Below are positions 44,790 through 54,229 of a stretch of DNA of 64,000 nt, in pieces; positions within the stretch are counted from its first letter, which is position 1; each line of letters opens with the position of its first letter. The stretch lies in the NCBI RefSeq assembly GCF_000820165.1, contig NZ_CDDD01000032.1, positions 1 to 64,000 on the forward strand. The letters run 5' to 3'. A program made the translations under genes and the position numbers. The notes below the pieces were generated by a model. The model had not been told where the DNA came from and made no database searches. It worked only from the letters and a program-made list of their open reading frames with translations. This DNA comes from Aeromonas taiwanensis. GTDB taxonomy: Bacteria > Pseudomonadota > Gammaproteobacteria > Enterobacterales > Aeromonadaceae.

Positions 44790-46121
44790 ATGAAGAAGAC
44801 GATTGTTGCCATGCTGGTTAGTGGCACCATACTGTTCCCGGGCCTGAGCCAGGCACAGACGCTGGAACAGTCAGTGGCACAGTCCCTGGCTACCCATCCG
44901 AAAATCAAGGAAGCTTTTGATCTCTATCAGGCACGGCTGTACCAGCATGATGGAGCCAAGGGCGGCTACTATCCCACCATCGATCTGCGTGGTGGCGTCG
45001 GCTACGAGAAGACCGACAGCCCCACGACCCGTGCAGCAGGCGCCAATTCGCAGACGATCGATGATTCCATGACCCGCAAGGAGGCCGGGATCAGCCTGCG
45101 CCAGATGCTGTTTGACGGTTTCGATGTCAGCAACAACGTGGCCCGGACCGACGCCGCAGCCCAGGCACAACGCCTGGCCCTGATCTCCGAGGCGGAGAAC
45201 ACAGCGCTGCGCGTGGCGGAGGTGTACCTCAACATGCTGCGTCAGCAGGAGATCCTGGAGCTCTCCAAGCAGAACCTGGAAACCCACGAGCAGATCCGCA
45301 GCGACATCCAGAAACGGACCGACTCCGGTCTCGGGTCGACGGCGGATCAGACCCAGATCGACGGCCGGGTGGCGCGTGCCTATTCCAACCAGGCGGCAGC
45401 GGAGAACAACTATCGGGATGCCGAGAGCGAGTTCATCCGTGTCGTGAATGAAGTGCCCAAGGACTTGGTGCAGCCCGTCCCGAACGCCCAGCTGTTGCCC
45501 ACCACCCTGGAGGATGCGCTGAAGACGGCGACCGAGGTACACCCGACCCTGCTCTCTTCCCTGCAGGATATCGAAGAGGCCAAGTATCAGCATGAAGGTT
45601 CCAAGTCCGGGTTCTACCCGAATGTGGCCTTCGAAGTGGATCAGAACTGGAACGAGGATATCGATGCAGTCAAGGGTCGCAACGACGATCTTACCGCCAT
45701 GGTCCGGATGCGTTACAACCTGTTCCGTGGTGGCTCCGATCTGGCCGAAAGCAAGGCCACCTCTGCGCTCTATTCCCAGGCAAAGGACATTCACCTGAAT
45801 GCCTTCCGTCAGGTGGAGGAAGGGACTCGTCTGGCCTGGAATGCCAAGGAGTCGCTGGCCAAACAGAAAGTCTTCCTGAAAGAGCACGTGGACGCCAGCT
45901 ACGACACCGTGCAGGCATACAAGAAGCAGTTTGGCCTGGGACAGCGGACCTTGCTGGACGTCCTGAACACGGAAAACGAACTGTTCGAGGCGCGCCGCAG
46001 CTACATCACGGCCGAGTATGACTCCCTGCTGGCGGATTATCGCATCCTCAATGCCACGGGGGGTCTGCTCAATGCCATGAATGTGCAGCAGCCAGCCGAG
46101 TGGCAGGCCAACAACAACTGA
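44790..46121 (+). CDS. lapE: TolC-family outer-membrane pore, LapE/AggA-like
   Basis: The 443-residue protein begins with a signal peptide (MKKTIVAMLVSGTILFPGLSQA, cut before QTLEQSV) followed by two OEP repeats with coiled-coil helices and the LFRGGSDLAES and GQRTLLDVLNTENEL motifs of adhesin-type TolC proteins. I prefer the ATG at 44790, with GGAG 7 bases upstream, to one at 44775. LapE both exports LapA and holds it at the surface in the Lap model. Confidence 0.94.
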   Translation: MKKTIVAMLVSGTILFPGLSQAQTLEQSVAQSLATHPKIKEAFDLYQARLYQHDGAKGGYYPTIDLRGGVGYEKTDSPTTRAAGANSQTIDDSMTRKEAGISLRQMLFDGFDVSNNVARTDAAAQAQRLALISEAENTALRVAEVYLNMLRQQEILELSKQNLETHEQIRSDIQKRTDSGLGSTADQTQIDGRVARAYSNQAAAENNYRDAESEFIRVVNEVPKDLVQPVPNAQLLPTTLEDALKTATEVHPTLLSSLQDIEEAKYQHEGSKSGFYPNVAFEVDQNWNEDIDAVKGRNDDLTAMVRMRYNLFRGGSDLAESKATSALYSQAKDIHLNAFRQVEEGTRLAWNAKESLAKQKVFLKEHVDASYDTVQAYKKQFGLGQRTLLDVLNTENELFEARRSYITAEYDSLLADYRILNATGGLLNAMNVQQPAEWQANNN

Positions 46122-46220
46122 TGGCCATCGCGCTGATGCAATGTCAGGCAAGAGGAATGGCTGCAGCTTGCTGCAGTCATTCTTTTATGTGTCCGGCGTT
46201 CACCTGAAGAGTGTGATGAC

Positions 46221-46988
46221 ATGCTGCAGGGAAACCGTGTTATATCGGGAGACAAGTTCGAGGGCATGCTGCGTCGACCGTGGTGGCGCATCCGCCCGAC
46301 GCTCCCCTGGTCTTTCCGCGTGTTGTGGCTGGCTCTGCTCGCCATTCCCCTGTTGCTCAGCGCCAGCCAGCCCTTGTCATCGGAGGATATGAAACTGGTC
46401 AAGCGGGCGGAGGAGACCTATGGTCCTCGCGCCGGGAAGCGGGTGACCAGTTGGCGTACCCTGGCGGTTCAAAACAAGGCTGCGGGTCTGACGGACAGGC
46501 AGAAGCTTGAAAAGGTAAACCAGTTTTTCAACCAGATGCGCTTTGTCGATGACATCAAGTTGTGGCGCAAGAAGGATTATTGGGCGACACCTCTGGAGTT
46601 TCTGGGGGCTGCGGGCGGAGATTGTGAAGACTTCAGCATTTCCAAGTATTTTACGCTGCTGGAGCTTGGCATTCCGGATGAAAAAATGCGAATGGTATAT
46701 GTCAAGGCATTGGATTATAACCAGTTTCATATGGTTGTTGCCTATTATGAGACGCCAGCATCAGTTCCTCTCATTCTGGACAATCTTGTCGGTTCCATTC
46801 GTCCGGCCAGCCAGCGGGCGGATCTGAAACCAATATACAGCTTTAACGGTAGTCACCTGTGGTTGATGAAAGAGCGTGGTCAAGGGGAAATGGCCGGCCA
46901 GTCATCGCGCCTGGGACTATGGAATGACTTACGCAATCGCATGACTTCAGGGCGATTGGCTCGGCCTGTGGTGAATTTGGATGGTTAA
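46221..46988 (+). CDS. lapG: Periplasmic LapG-type cysteine protease
   Basis: LapG is a transglutaminase-like protease that cuts the adhesin N-terminus. The 255-residue protein has a signal/anchor segment (about 32-50) and the catalytic triad Cys135 (GGDCEDFS), His170 (NQFHMVVAYY) and Asp187 (LILDNLVGS). Acidic residues before the Cys fit the Ca2+ site of known LapG. The N-terminus is uncertain: ATG at 46221 or at 46266 are both possible. lapD starts 3 bases after the stop, so protease and receptor are co-expressed. Confidence 0.94.
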   Translation: MLQGNRVISGDKFEGMLRRPWWRIRPTLPWSFRVLWLALLAIPLLLSASQPLSSEDMKLVKRAEETYGPRAGKRVTSWRTLAVQNKAAGLTDRQKLEKVNQFFNQMRFVDDIKLWRKKDYWATPLEFLGAAGGDCEDFSISKYFTLLELGIPDEKMRMVYVKALDYNQFHMVVAYYETPASVPLILDNLVGSIRPASQRADLKPIYSFNGSHLWLMKERGQGEMAGQSSRLGLWNDLRNRMTSGRLARPVVNLDG

Positions 46989-46991
46989 CCT

Positions 46992-48917
46992 ATGACGCTC
47001 TACAAACAACTATTGGCAACCATGCTGTTGCTGTTCGGATTGCTGTTTGCCGCCACTTACTGGGTGCAGTTCGATTCGACCCGCAGCTATCTGGCTCAGC
47101 AGCAGGAGACCACCGTCATCAATACGTCCACCGCACTGGGTCTGGCACTGACGCCTTATCTGGAGAACGGTGACAAGGTCGGGGCCGAGTCAGTCATGAA
47201 GGCCGTCTTTGACGGGGGTTACTACAAGCTGGTCCGCCTCGATTTGCTGGCATCCAAAGATGTCATCGAACTGGAGAACAGCAGCAATATTCAGGGGGTG
47301 CCCCAGTGGTTCATCGGGCTGGACCTGTTCCCTGAGGTATCCAATGAATCGATTCTGACCTCGGGTTGGTTGCAACTGGGCAAGTTGAAAGTTGTGGGGC
47401 ACCCCGGGCAGGCCTACTACAAGCTTTGGCAGGGGATGAGCGAGCTGGCGACCTGGTTCCTGATCGGGTTCCTTGTCACGACACTCCTGTTGATGCGGGC
47501 GCTCAACTTCCTGCTCAAGCCACTCAAGCTTATCTGCGATCAGGCGGTCGAGATAGAGCTGCACCATTTCGGTCACGCCATTCCCGAACCCAGAACCCGT
47601 GAGTTGAAGCAGGTGGTGCAGGCCATCAACACCCTCTCGAGCAAGCTGGCTGTGCAATTCAAGGAGCAGGCTGACGAAGCGGAGAGCCTGCGTGCCCGTG
47701 TCTATGTCGATGCGGTATCCGGACTTGGCAACCGTTCCTACTTCGTCGGGCAGGTCAATGCCTGGATTGCCGAGGCAGGCCAGGGCGGGGTGATGCTGGT
47801 GGCCGTCGACATGCTGGACGATCTCTATCGTGACGAGGGTTTTGCCGCGCGAGACAACATGGTCAAATCCATTGCCCAGGTGCTGAAGGAGCTGTTGGAC
47901 GGCTGGAGCGGGGCGGCCCTTGCCCGGATCTCGGCCACGGAATACGCCTTGCTCTGTCCTACCGATGATCTGTCACAGCTCAAGGATATGGCGGAACTCA
48001 TCAACAGCCGTATCGCGGACCTGGTGGTGAATCCCATGGGAGAACGCGGAGCGCTCTCCGTGGTCGGGATCGCCGGGCGCGATGGCAACGACGATCTCTC
48101 TGCCCTGCTGACCAAGGCGGACAATGCGCTGGGCAAGGCGCGCAACGAACGACGGGGGGCCGTTGTCATGGAGGGCGGGGCCGATCAAGGCCTGATGGGA
48201 CGCCTGGCCTGGCGTGATCTGGTGCAGGACGCCATTACCAGAAACCTCTGGCGTTTCAAGGCGCAGCCCGCTTGCCGTTTCGATGATGGCGCGCGTCTGC
48301 ATGCCGAGCTGTTCGCCTCTATTTCACGAGATGGGACCGACTACTTCGCTGGCCAGTTCTTGCCCGCCATCGAGCAATTCAAGATGGGGGCCGAGTTTGA
48401 CAAGGCGGTGCTGGACGCTTGCCTCCCCTTGTTCAGGCAGCAGCCTGAGCTGGTGCTGGCGATCAATATTACGGCAGGCTCTCTCTGTTCAGATGACTTC
48501 CTGTCATGGCTGAAGGAATATCTGACGCAAAATGGCGAGCTCAAGGAGCGGCTGCTGTTCGAGATCCCCGAAGCGGCCATCATGAAGCACAGGGAACATG
48601 TGACCCGCCTGGTTGAGGCACTGAGAGAGCTGGGCTTCCAGTGGGGGGTCGATCACTATGGCCGCCACTTCCAGTCCCTGGGTTATCTGGAAGAGCTGGC
48701 CCCCGCTTACGTCAAGGTGGATCATGGCTATACCAGTCAGGTGATGGAGCCAGGTGCAGACACCTCCTTCCTGGCGGCCGTATGCCGGGCTGCCCACAAC
48801 GCTGGGGTGACGACCATCGCGACCCGGGTGGAGGATCAGCAACAGGTTGAGGTACTCTCCAGCCTGCACATCGATGGTTATCAAGGCTTCGTTCACCCGG
48901 CCTTCCCACTGCCATAA
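46992..48917 (+). CDS. lapD: LapD-type inner-membrane c-di-GMP receptor
   Basis: The 641-residue receptor has a membrane helix at about 8-25, a periplasmic output domain (about 26-150), a second helix, a HAMP segment, and cytoplasmic GGDEF and EAL domains that are both degenerate: the GGDEF site reads SATEY and the EAL site reads HAEL. This is the expected state of LapD, which binds c-di-GMP without making or degrading it and sequesters LapG through its periplasmic domain. It directly follows lapG. Confidence 0.94.
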   Translation: MTLYKQLLATMLLLFGLLFAATYWVQFDSTRSYLAQQQETTVINTSTALGLALTPYLENGDKVGAESVMKAVFDGGYYKLVRLDLLASKDVIELENSSNIQGVPQWFIGLDLFPEVSNESILTSGWLQLGKLKVVGHPGQAYYKLWQGMSELATWFLIGFLVTTLLLMRALNFLLKPLKLICDQAVEIELHHFGHAIPEPRTRELKQVVQAINTLSSKLAVQFKEQADEAESLRARVYVDAVSGLGNRSYFVGQVNAWIAEAGQGGVMLVAVDMLDDLYRDEGFAARDNMVKSIAQVLKELLDGWSGAALARISATEYALLCPTDDLSQLKDMAELINSRIADLVVNPMGERGALSVVGIAGRDGNDDLSALLTKADNALGKARNERRGAVVMEGGADQGLMGRLAWRDLVQDAITRNLWRFKAQPACRFDDGARLHAELFASISRDGTDYFAGQFLPAIEQFKMGAEFDKAVLDACLPLFRQQPELVLAINITAGSLCSDDFLSWLKEYLTQNGELKERLLFEIPEAAIMKHREHVTRLVEALRELGFQWGVDHYGRHFQSLGYLEELAPAYVKVDHGYTSQVMEPGADTSFLAAVCRAAHNAGVTTIATRVEDQQQVEVLSSLHIDGYQGFVHPAFPLP

Positions 48918-48933
48918 ACAGCACTACACGATA

Positions 48934-48963
48934 GAAAGGGGTCCATTAAGGGCCCTTTTTTAT
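48934..48963 (+). terminator. Terminator after lapD
   Basis: AAAGGG..CC-ATTAA-GG.CCCTTT followed by further T residues. It separates the secretion/control operon from the adhesin gene. Confidence 0.8.
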
Positions 48964-49184
48964 ATCTATTTGAAATATATGCGTCGTTATTGTGCAGTAG
49001 ATGAACAAAAGCGCGGCTGGTCTGATTGGTATTTCATTGATTTTTAAATGTAAAAAATATTCGTTCGATTTGCTTCATCGCATGAAGCCAAAGAGATTCG
49101 ATTCCATACATTTTTGCAACGGAATCATGATCCACGGGCATATAGAGTGTAGGCATCAAGATCTGTCACCCTGGAGCAATGGAT
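48964..49184 (+). promoter_or_regulatory. AT-rich lapA upstream region
   Basis: This AT-rich stretch upstream of the adhesin gene contains the perfect palindrome GCTTCAT-CGC-ATGAAGC at 49072-49088, a possible operator, and TTGCAA at 49114-49119. A matching -10 box at good spacing is not clear. Confidence 0.35.
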
Positions 49185-52100
49185 ATGCGCACCCAAATCA
49201 TCGACAAAACCGTCGTCGTCTCTTCAGTAGAAGGCAATGTTCAGATCCTGCTTGCCGATGGCAGTAGCCGTCCTCTCCAGCCCGGCGAGATCTTGCAGCC
49301 GGGCGCCAGGCTCAATATTGCTGACGACGCCAAACTGATGTTGGCCCCCTACGATGACAGCCAAGCCCCTGCCAATGCAGCTCCAACCGGGCCAGAGACA
49401 CCGGCAGATGGACAGCCCTCCTCATCGGTAGCCAATCAGCAGCCCGGTTCGCCAGAGGTGTCACCTGAAATAGCGGCCCTGCAACAATCCATCTTGCAAG
49501 GGGTGGACCCGACCAAGAATTTTGAGGCGTCTGCCGCAGGTGGTGCACCAGCAGCGGGTGGCGGTGGTGGCGGCGTAGGCGGGGTGGCAGGAGCCAGCGG
49601 CAACGGAGGCTTCGTCACGATCGATCGGATAGGTGATGCTACCATCGCCGAGGCCGGTTTTGACACCGGCCATGACGCCCTGGCCCTGCAGAATATCTTG
49701 CAGGAGGATCAACTGCCGCTGGGCAATCAGCTGGATGACCAGGATGAAGTCGTTGCTTCCCTGGAAGAGCAGGCCATCAGTGGCAATCTCCTGGACAACA
49801 GCACCAACCTAGATGGCCCCCTGGATACCTCGGTCGTCTCCTACAGCTGGGGCAATAATGTCGATGTCGCCCCGGGCGTCGAGACGACACTGGAGGGCAT
49901 CGGCACGCTTATCATCAATGCCGATGGCTCCTATACCTTTACCCCGTTTTTGAACTACACGGGGCCCGTGCCTGTGGTCAGCTACACAGTAACGGATGGT
50001 GATGATACCAATGATTCAACCCTGACCATTACCATTACCCCCGTGGATGAGCCCGTCATTCTGGAGGGGTTGCAAGTAACAGGGGGTGAGCTTGTTCTGA
50101 ATGAGGCAGCCCTGGTAGAGGGCAGTGCTCCTGATGCTGCAGAGTTGACCAAAGGCAGCACCTTCACCTTCAGTGCGGCGGATGGCGTGCAGAGCCTGAC
50201 CTTGGGTGGAGTGACCCTCATCAGCAACGGCCAGGTCATCACCTCGTTCCCTCAATCGATCCCCAGCCCCCTGGGCAATCAATTGGTGGTGACGGGGATC
50301 AGCTTCAATCCTGTGACGGGGGCAGGGAGTGTGTCTTACAGCTACACCCTGCTCGATAACGAGGCCCATGCTCAACCAGCGGATGACACCGCCCTGAGTG
50401 AAAGCTTCAGCGTCGTATTGACGGACAGCGATGGCGATAGCACCAGTGCAAGTCTGGATGTCGTGATCCGGGATGATGTCCCGAGTGCGAAAGATGATGC
50501 TGGCGGGAGTGTCACCGAAGATGCTGCTGGCAGTTTGAGCGGCAGCGTGCTTGGCAACGACTTTGCCGGTGCCGACACTCCCACGGCCTTTGTGGGGTGG
50601 AGTGCGAGCGGGCATGACAATACGGCAGCCCTGGCTGCGTTGAATACCTATGGCACCTTTACCCAGAATCCTGACGGAACCTGGGCGTATGCGCTGGACA
50701 ACACCATGGTGGCAACCCAGGTGCTGAATGCTGCATCGAGCCTGAGCTATGACGTCTGGTACACGATGACGGATGCCGATGGGGATCAAAGCATCGCCAA
50801 ACTGACCGTCAATATCCAGGGGGCCGATGACTCTGCCAAAGTAACGGTGGCAGCGAGAGGGGCTGATACGACTGTATTCGAAGCCGGGCTGAATCCGAAC
50901 GGTTCGGCTGCCCAGACCAATGCAGAAACAGACGGTAGTACCTTCCAGGTATTTGCCAGCGATGGCATCAAGCAACTGGTGATTGGCGGCGCCATCTTTA
51001 CGGTAGCGCAGTTGCAGGATCCTGCTTATCTGGCGGCTCATCCCATCAATACCGGCGAAGGAACGTTGACGCTGACGGGCTATAGCAGTGCGGACGGCAA
51101 GACGGCGGCCATCACTTACAGCTACACCCTGGATGCCGCCCAGACACACACTCAGCCAGAAAATGGCACTATTCTGACTGACCAGATTCCAGTTTCTGTC
51201 ATTGGAGTTGGCGGTAGTAGTGCAGCCGGAACTCTCAAAATCGACATCGTAGATGACACCCCGCTTGCAAACAATGATACCGGTGGCACGGTCACGGAGG
51301 ATGGTGCCGGCAGCCTGAATGGCAACGTGTTGGACAACGATGTGTCCGGTGCAGATACCCCGGCGGTGTTCGTGGGTTGGAGTGCGGCCGGGCATGACAA
51401 CAGTGCTGCGGTCAGTGCCCTTGGTACTTACGGTACCTTTACCCAGAACCCGACCACTGGCGCCTGGAGCTATACGCTGGACAACAGCAAGGCGGCCACG
51501 CAGGCGCTGACGGCGGGCTCGAACCTGAGCTACGACGTCTGGTACACGATGAAGGATGCGGATGGGGACGAGAGCATTGCCAAGTTGACCATCAACATCA
51601 AGGGGGCGGATGACAGCCAGAGTGTCACTGTCGTGGCAGCCGGTGGGGCCACCACAACGGTCTACGAAACGGCGTTAGCGGATGGGCGCAATGAGCTGTC
51701 AGACCCGGCCCTGAACAGTGACACCCGAGAGGCGGTGAGTGGCACCTTCACGGTGAGCGCAACCGATGGTGTGGCGAGCATCACCGTGCTGGGTCAAAAC
51801 TTTGTACCGGGCGGCGTGTTGCCACAGGGCATCAATACCGGTAATGGGTTGCTGGATATCACCAGCGTGACGTTGAGCGCGGATGGCAAGAGTGCGACGG
51901 TTGGGTACACCTATACCTTGTCGGACAATGTGCTGACCCCGCCGGCAGCCACGGATCATTTCGACGACATAGGTAACTTCATCACGGTGACTGGGGTCAG
52001 TGGTGTGACCTCGTCGGCAGCTGACCTGCAGATCCGGATTGTCGATGACGTGCCGACGCTGGGCAACTTTATGTCAGGTTTCATGGCAAATGAACCGATG

Positions 52101-53531
52101 ACATCCCTCAAGGGGTTCTTTGATATAGAGCCGGGAGCTGATGGCCTGTCTGCCTTCAACATCACTGGGCCAGCCATAACTGGTGTGAGTTATAGCTCAT
52201 CCAGTGCATACAATCTGGATGGCAGTTTGTTGAGTACCACCTTGTTGGCAAGCGCCAGTGGGAGTGGCTTGTTCTCCTTGACCGTATTTGCTGACGGGCA
52301 TTATCAGTTCAATCTGATCAACTCGGAGGTCGCCCGTGACGAGACGTTCTCGTTGTTGAATCTCACGGCAGGGGGGCCGCAGCCATGGGTACAAACGACG
52401 GATGGGCGGATAGAGTTTACGGGTACCAGTAATGGTGTGAACTCTTCTACCCAGGGTTTTGGTATCGATAACCAGTTCCTGGGCAATGGTGAGAGTGTCA
52501 CCATGGAGTTTCATAATGTGGGGGCTGCTGGTGACAACCCTTCTACATCCGATCCCAAGTTGATCGATAAATTGACGCTGACCAATAACAGTATCAATGG
52601 TTCTTTGACCATACAGTGGACTGCCGTAAACACCCTACTGGATCCGTCAGACCCTCTGTATACCCAGACGGGCACGATGGTGGTGAGCGGTACGAGTACG
52701 GTGATTGATCCATCGATCAGCTTCAACGTAGTAACAATTACAGGTATCAGTGGATCAGGGCAAGGTGTGCGTTTTACGGAAGCAATTGTCTCGACACGGA
52801 TTTTGCCTGCTAATCAGGATCTGTCTTTTGGCATTCAAGGAACGGATGGAGACGGTGATACAACAGCCACTTCGACTCTCCACATTGGCGTCGTATCGGG
52901 GGATGGGAGTTATACCCTGACAGGCACTGGCGGTGATGATGTTCTCGCGGGTAGCTCACAAGATGATGTGATCTCCGGCGGTGGGGGACATGACTTGGTG
53001 GATTACAGCGACGACGGCGCTGCGCATACCATCAATCTGCTCACTGGTACCGGTTCTGGGGGCGATGCAGAAGGAGATACATATAGCTCCATTGAAGGTG
53101 TGATTGGTGGAGCTGGCAGTGATACTTTGATCGGCAATGGGGCAGATAATTTACTGATTGGCGGGTTGGGCAACGATATTCTGACAGGAGGAGATGGCAA
53201 GGATACCTTCAAGTGGCAGTCTGGTGAAGCTGGTAGCACCGACGTCATCAAGGACTTCACCACGGGGGCCAATGGAGATGTGTTGGATCTGAGTGAGTTG
53301 CTGAGTGGCGAGCATGCCAACGCAACTTCCCTGGATCAGTATCTGAACTTCGCCTCAGGTCCGGGGGTGAACAAATCGACCCTGACGATCGATCTGGATG
53401 GTTCGGCCGGAGGTACTGCGACCCATACCATCTTCTTTGACAACGTGGATCTGACGGTCAATTCGACACGGAGTGACCAGCAGATTATTCAGGATTTGTT
53501 GAATCAGGGAAATCTTAAGGTCGATCCTTAA
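49185..53531 (+). CDS. lapA: LapA-like RTX adhesin with LapG-cleavable retention module
   Basis: The 1448-residue adhesin has an N-terminal retention module with SVEGNVQILLADGSSRPL and a di-alanine cleavage region (SAAG at 116-119, PAAG at 122-125), a Gly-rich linker, Ig-like/cadherin-like repeats including two near-duplicate units at 430-551 and 690-812, RTX nonapeptides (GGAGSDTLIGNGADNLL, GGLGNDILTGGDGKD) near 1250-1345 and a C-terminal type I secretion signal. It is far shorter than Pseudomonas LapA. I chose the ATG at 49185, GGAG 8 bases upstream, over the ATG at 49179 (2 bases). Confidence 0.93.
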   Translation: MRTQIIDKTVVVSSVEGNVQILLADGSSRPLQPGEILQPGARLNIADDAKLMLAPYDDSQAPANAAPTGPETPADGQPSSSVANQQPGSPEVSPEIAALQQSILQGVDPTKNFEASAAGGAPAAGGGGGGVGGVAGASGNGGFVTIDRIGDATIAEAGFDTGHDALALQNILQEDQLPLGNQLDDQDEVVASLEEQAISGNLLDNSTNLDGPLDTSVVSYSWGNNVDVAPGVETTLEGIGTLIINADGSYTFTPFLNYTGPVPVVSYTVTDGDDTNDSTLTITITPVDEPVILEGLQVTGGELVLNEAALVEGSAPDAAELTKGSTFTFSAADGVQSLTLGGVTLISNGQVITSFPQSIPSPLGNQLVVTGISFNPVTGAGSVSYSYTLLDNEAHAQPADDTALSESFSVVLTDSDGDSTSASLDVVIRDDVPSAKDDAGGSVTEDAAGSLSGSVLGNDFAGADTPTAFVGWSASGHDNTAALAALNTYGTFTQNPDGTWAYALDNTMVATQVLNAASSLSYDVWYTMTDADGDQSIAKLTVNIQGADDSAKVTVAARGADTTVFEAGLNPNGSAAQTNAETDGSTFQVFASDGIKQLVIGGAIFTVAQLQDPAYLAAHPINTGEGTLTLTGYSSADGKTAAITYSYTLDAAQTHTQPENGTILTDQIPVSVIGVGGSSAAGTLKIDIVDDTPLANNDTGGTVTEDGAGSLNGNVLDNDVSGADTPAVFVGWSAAGHDNSAAVSALGTYGTFTQNPTTGAWSYTLDNSKAATQALTAGSNLSYDVWYTMKDADGDESIAKLTINIKGADDSQSVTVVAAGGATTTVYETALADGRNELSDPALNSDTREAVSGTFTVSATDGVASITVLGQNFVPGGVLPQGINTGNGLLDITSVTLSADGKSATVGYTYTLSDNVLTPPAATDHFDDIGNFITVTGVSGVTSSAADLQIRIVDDVPTLGNFMSGFMANEPMTSLKGFFDIEPGADGLSAFNITGPAITGVSYSSSSAYNLDGSLLSTTLLASASGSGLFSLTVFADGHYQFNLINSEVARDETFSLLNLTAGGPQPWVQTTDGRIEFTGTSNGVNSSTQGFGIDNQFLGNGESVTMEFHNVGAAGDNPSTSDPKLIDKLTLTNNSINGSLTIQWTAVNTLLDPSDPLYTQTGTMVVSGTSTVIDPSISFNVVTITGISGSGQGVRFTEAIVSTRILPANQDLSFGIQGTDGDGDTTATSTLHIGVVSGDGSYTLTGTGGDDVLAGSSQDDVISGGGGHDLVDYSDDGAAHTINLLTGTGSGGDAEGDTYSSIEGVIGGAGSDTLIGNGADNLLIGGLGNDILTGGDGKDTFKWQSGEAGSTDVIKDFTTGANGDVLDLSELLSGEHANATSLDQYLNFASGPGVNKSTLTIDLDGSAGGTATHTIFFDNVDLTVNSTRSDQQIIQDLLNQGNLKVDP
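50472..50838 (+). repeat. Adhesin repeat unit, copy 1
   Basis: Codes for DDVPSAKDDAGGSVTEDAAG onward, through FVGWSASGHDN and SYDVWYTMTDADGDQSIAKL, ending NIQGADDS. It closely matches copy 2 at 51252-51620 in protein and DNA; these are VCBS/cadherin-like units, not CRISPR. Confidence 0.85.
51252..51620 (+). repeat. Adhesin repeat unit, copy 2
   Basis: Codes for DDTPLANNDTGGTVTEDGAG onward, through FVGWSAAGHDN and SYDVWYTMKDADGDESIAKL, ending NIKGADDS. It is near-identical in layout to copy 1, giving a substrate for copy-number change by recombination. Confidence 0.85.
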
Positions 53532-53616
53532 TCAAGCCAGGGGCCGGGCTTGCCCGGTCCCTGTTATTTGGTTGAGAGGATGGCTAAGATAGCGGCAGTA
53601 TCGGGAGAGAGTCACC

Positions 53617-54174
53617 ATGCAGTCATTCAACTGGGTCGACATCGATGGCATTCGTTATAGCTGGGACGGGCAGGACAACATTGTCTGCACCGGCCGTTTC
53701 GGCTATCAGGCCACCATGACGGGTGACAAACTCAACGGTCTGGAGCTGGAGAGCGAGGATGGGGACGTGGCAGGACTGCTCGACGTGGACTTTGCCGCCC
53801 CCAGCATTCACTTCACGCCTGCCGAGGATGCGCCTTTGCCCCACATGGTGGTGCTGGTTGGCCACGAGTGGGGGCAGCAGGAGTATTCATTGCAGAGTCT
53901 GAGCAGCACCTCCTTGCAGGGACTACTCAGCCACAATGAAGAGATCGACTGGAGTGGTCTAATGATGGCGACTGCCCCGGAGTCGAGTGCGCCATCGCAA
54001 GGTCACGTTCTGTCGTGGGACTCTTTCCACTTCGACGATGAGCCCTTGCTCGGAGCACAGGTGCCTGTGTCCGTGATGTCGAGCCATGGCAGCCCGCTTG
54101 GCAACGAGATCAGCATCAACATCGACATGACCAACCAGGTGCTGGAACAGCTCCCTCCGTCGCACGAGATATGA
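53617..54174 (+). CDS. Unknown protein encoded directly after the lapA adhesin
   Basis: This acidic 185-residue protein starts MQSFNWVDIDGIRYSWDG and has no signal peptide, membrane segment or family I recognise. It reads as mostly beta structure, with an Asp/Glu-rich middle and the C-terminal stretch SWDSFHFDDEPLLGAQVPVSVMS. The RBS GGGAGAGAGTCACC is good and the ATG lies 86 bases after the lapA stop with no terminator between, so it is probably co-transcribed with the adhesin. A cytoplasmic partner of the adhesin or of its export is possible but unproven. Confidence 0.75.
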   Translation: MQSFNWVDIDGIRYSWDGQDNIVCTGRFGYQATMTGDKLNGLELESEDGDVAGLLDVDFAAPSIHFTPAEDAPLPHMVVLVGHEWGQQEYSLQSLSSTSLQGLLSHNEEIDWSGLMMATAPESSAPSQGHVLSWDSFHFDDEPLLGAQVPVSVMSSHGSPLGNEISINIDMTNQVLEQLPPSHEI

Positions 54175-54200
54175 ATCCCAATCGACGACGTGCATAATGG

Positions 54201-54227
54201 CCTCCATCTAATCGATGGAGGTTTTTT
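54201..54227 (+). terminator. Terminator hairpin that includes the yggE RBS
   Basis: An 8-bp perfect stem (CCTCCATC at 54201-54208, GATGGAGG at 54214-54221, loop TAATC) is followed by six T residues. GGAGG in the 3' arm is also the Shine-Dalgarno of yggE, whose ATG is at 54230. Confidence 0.85.
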
Positions 54228-54229
54228 CT

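Noticed and set aside
50472-51620. Repeats in lapA as a CRISPR or tandem mobile repeat
   Set aside because: The repeat units are in frame, long and code for adhesin domains.
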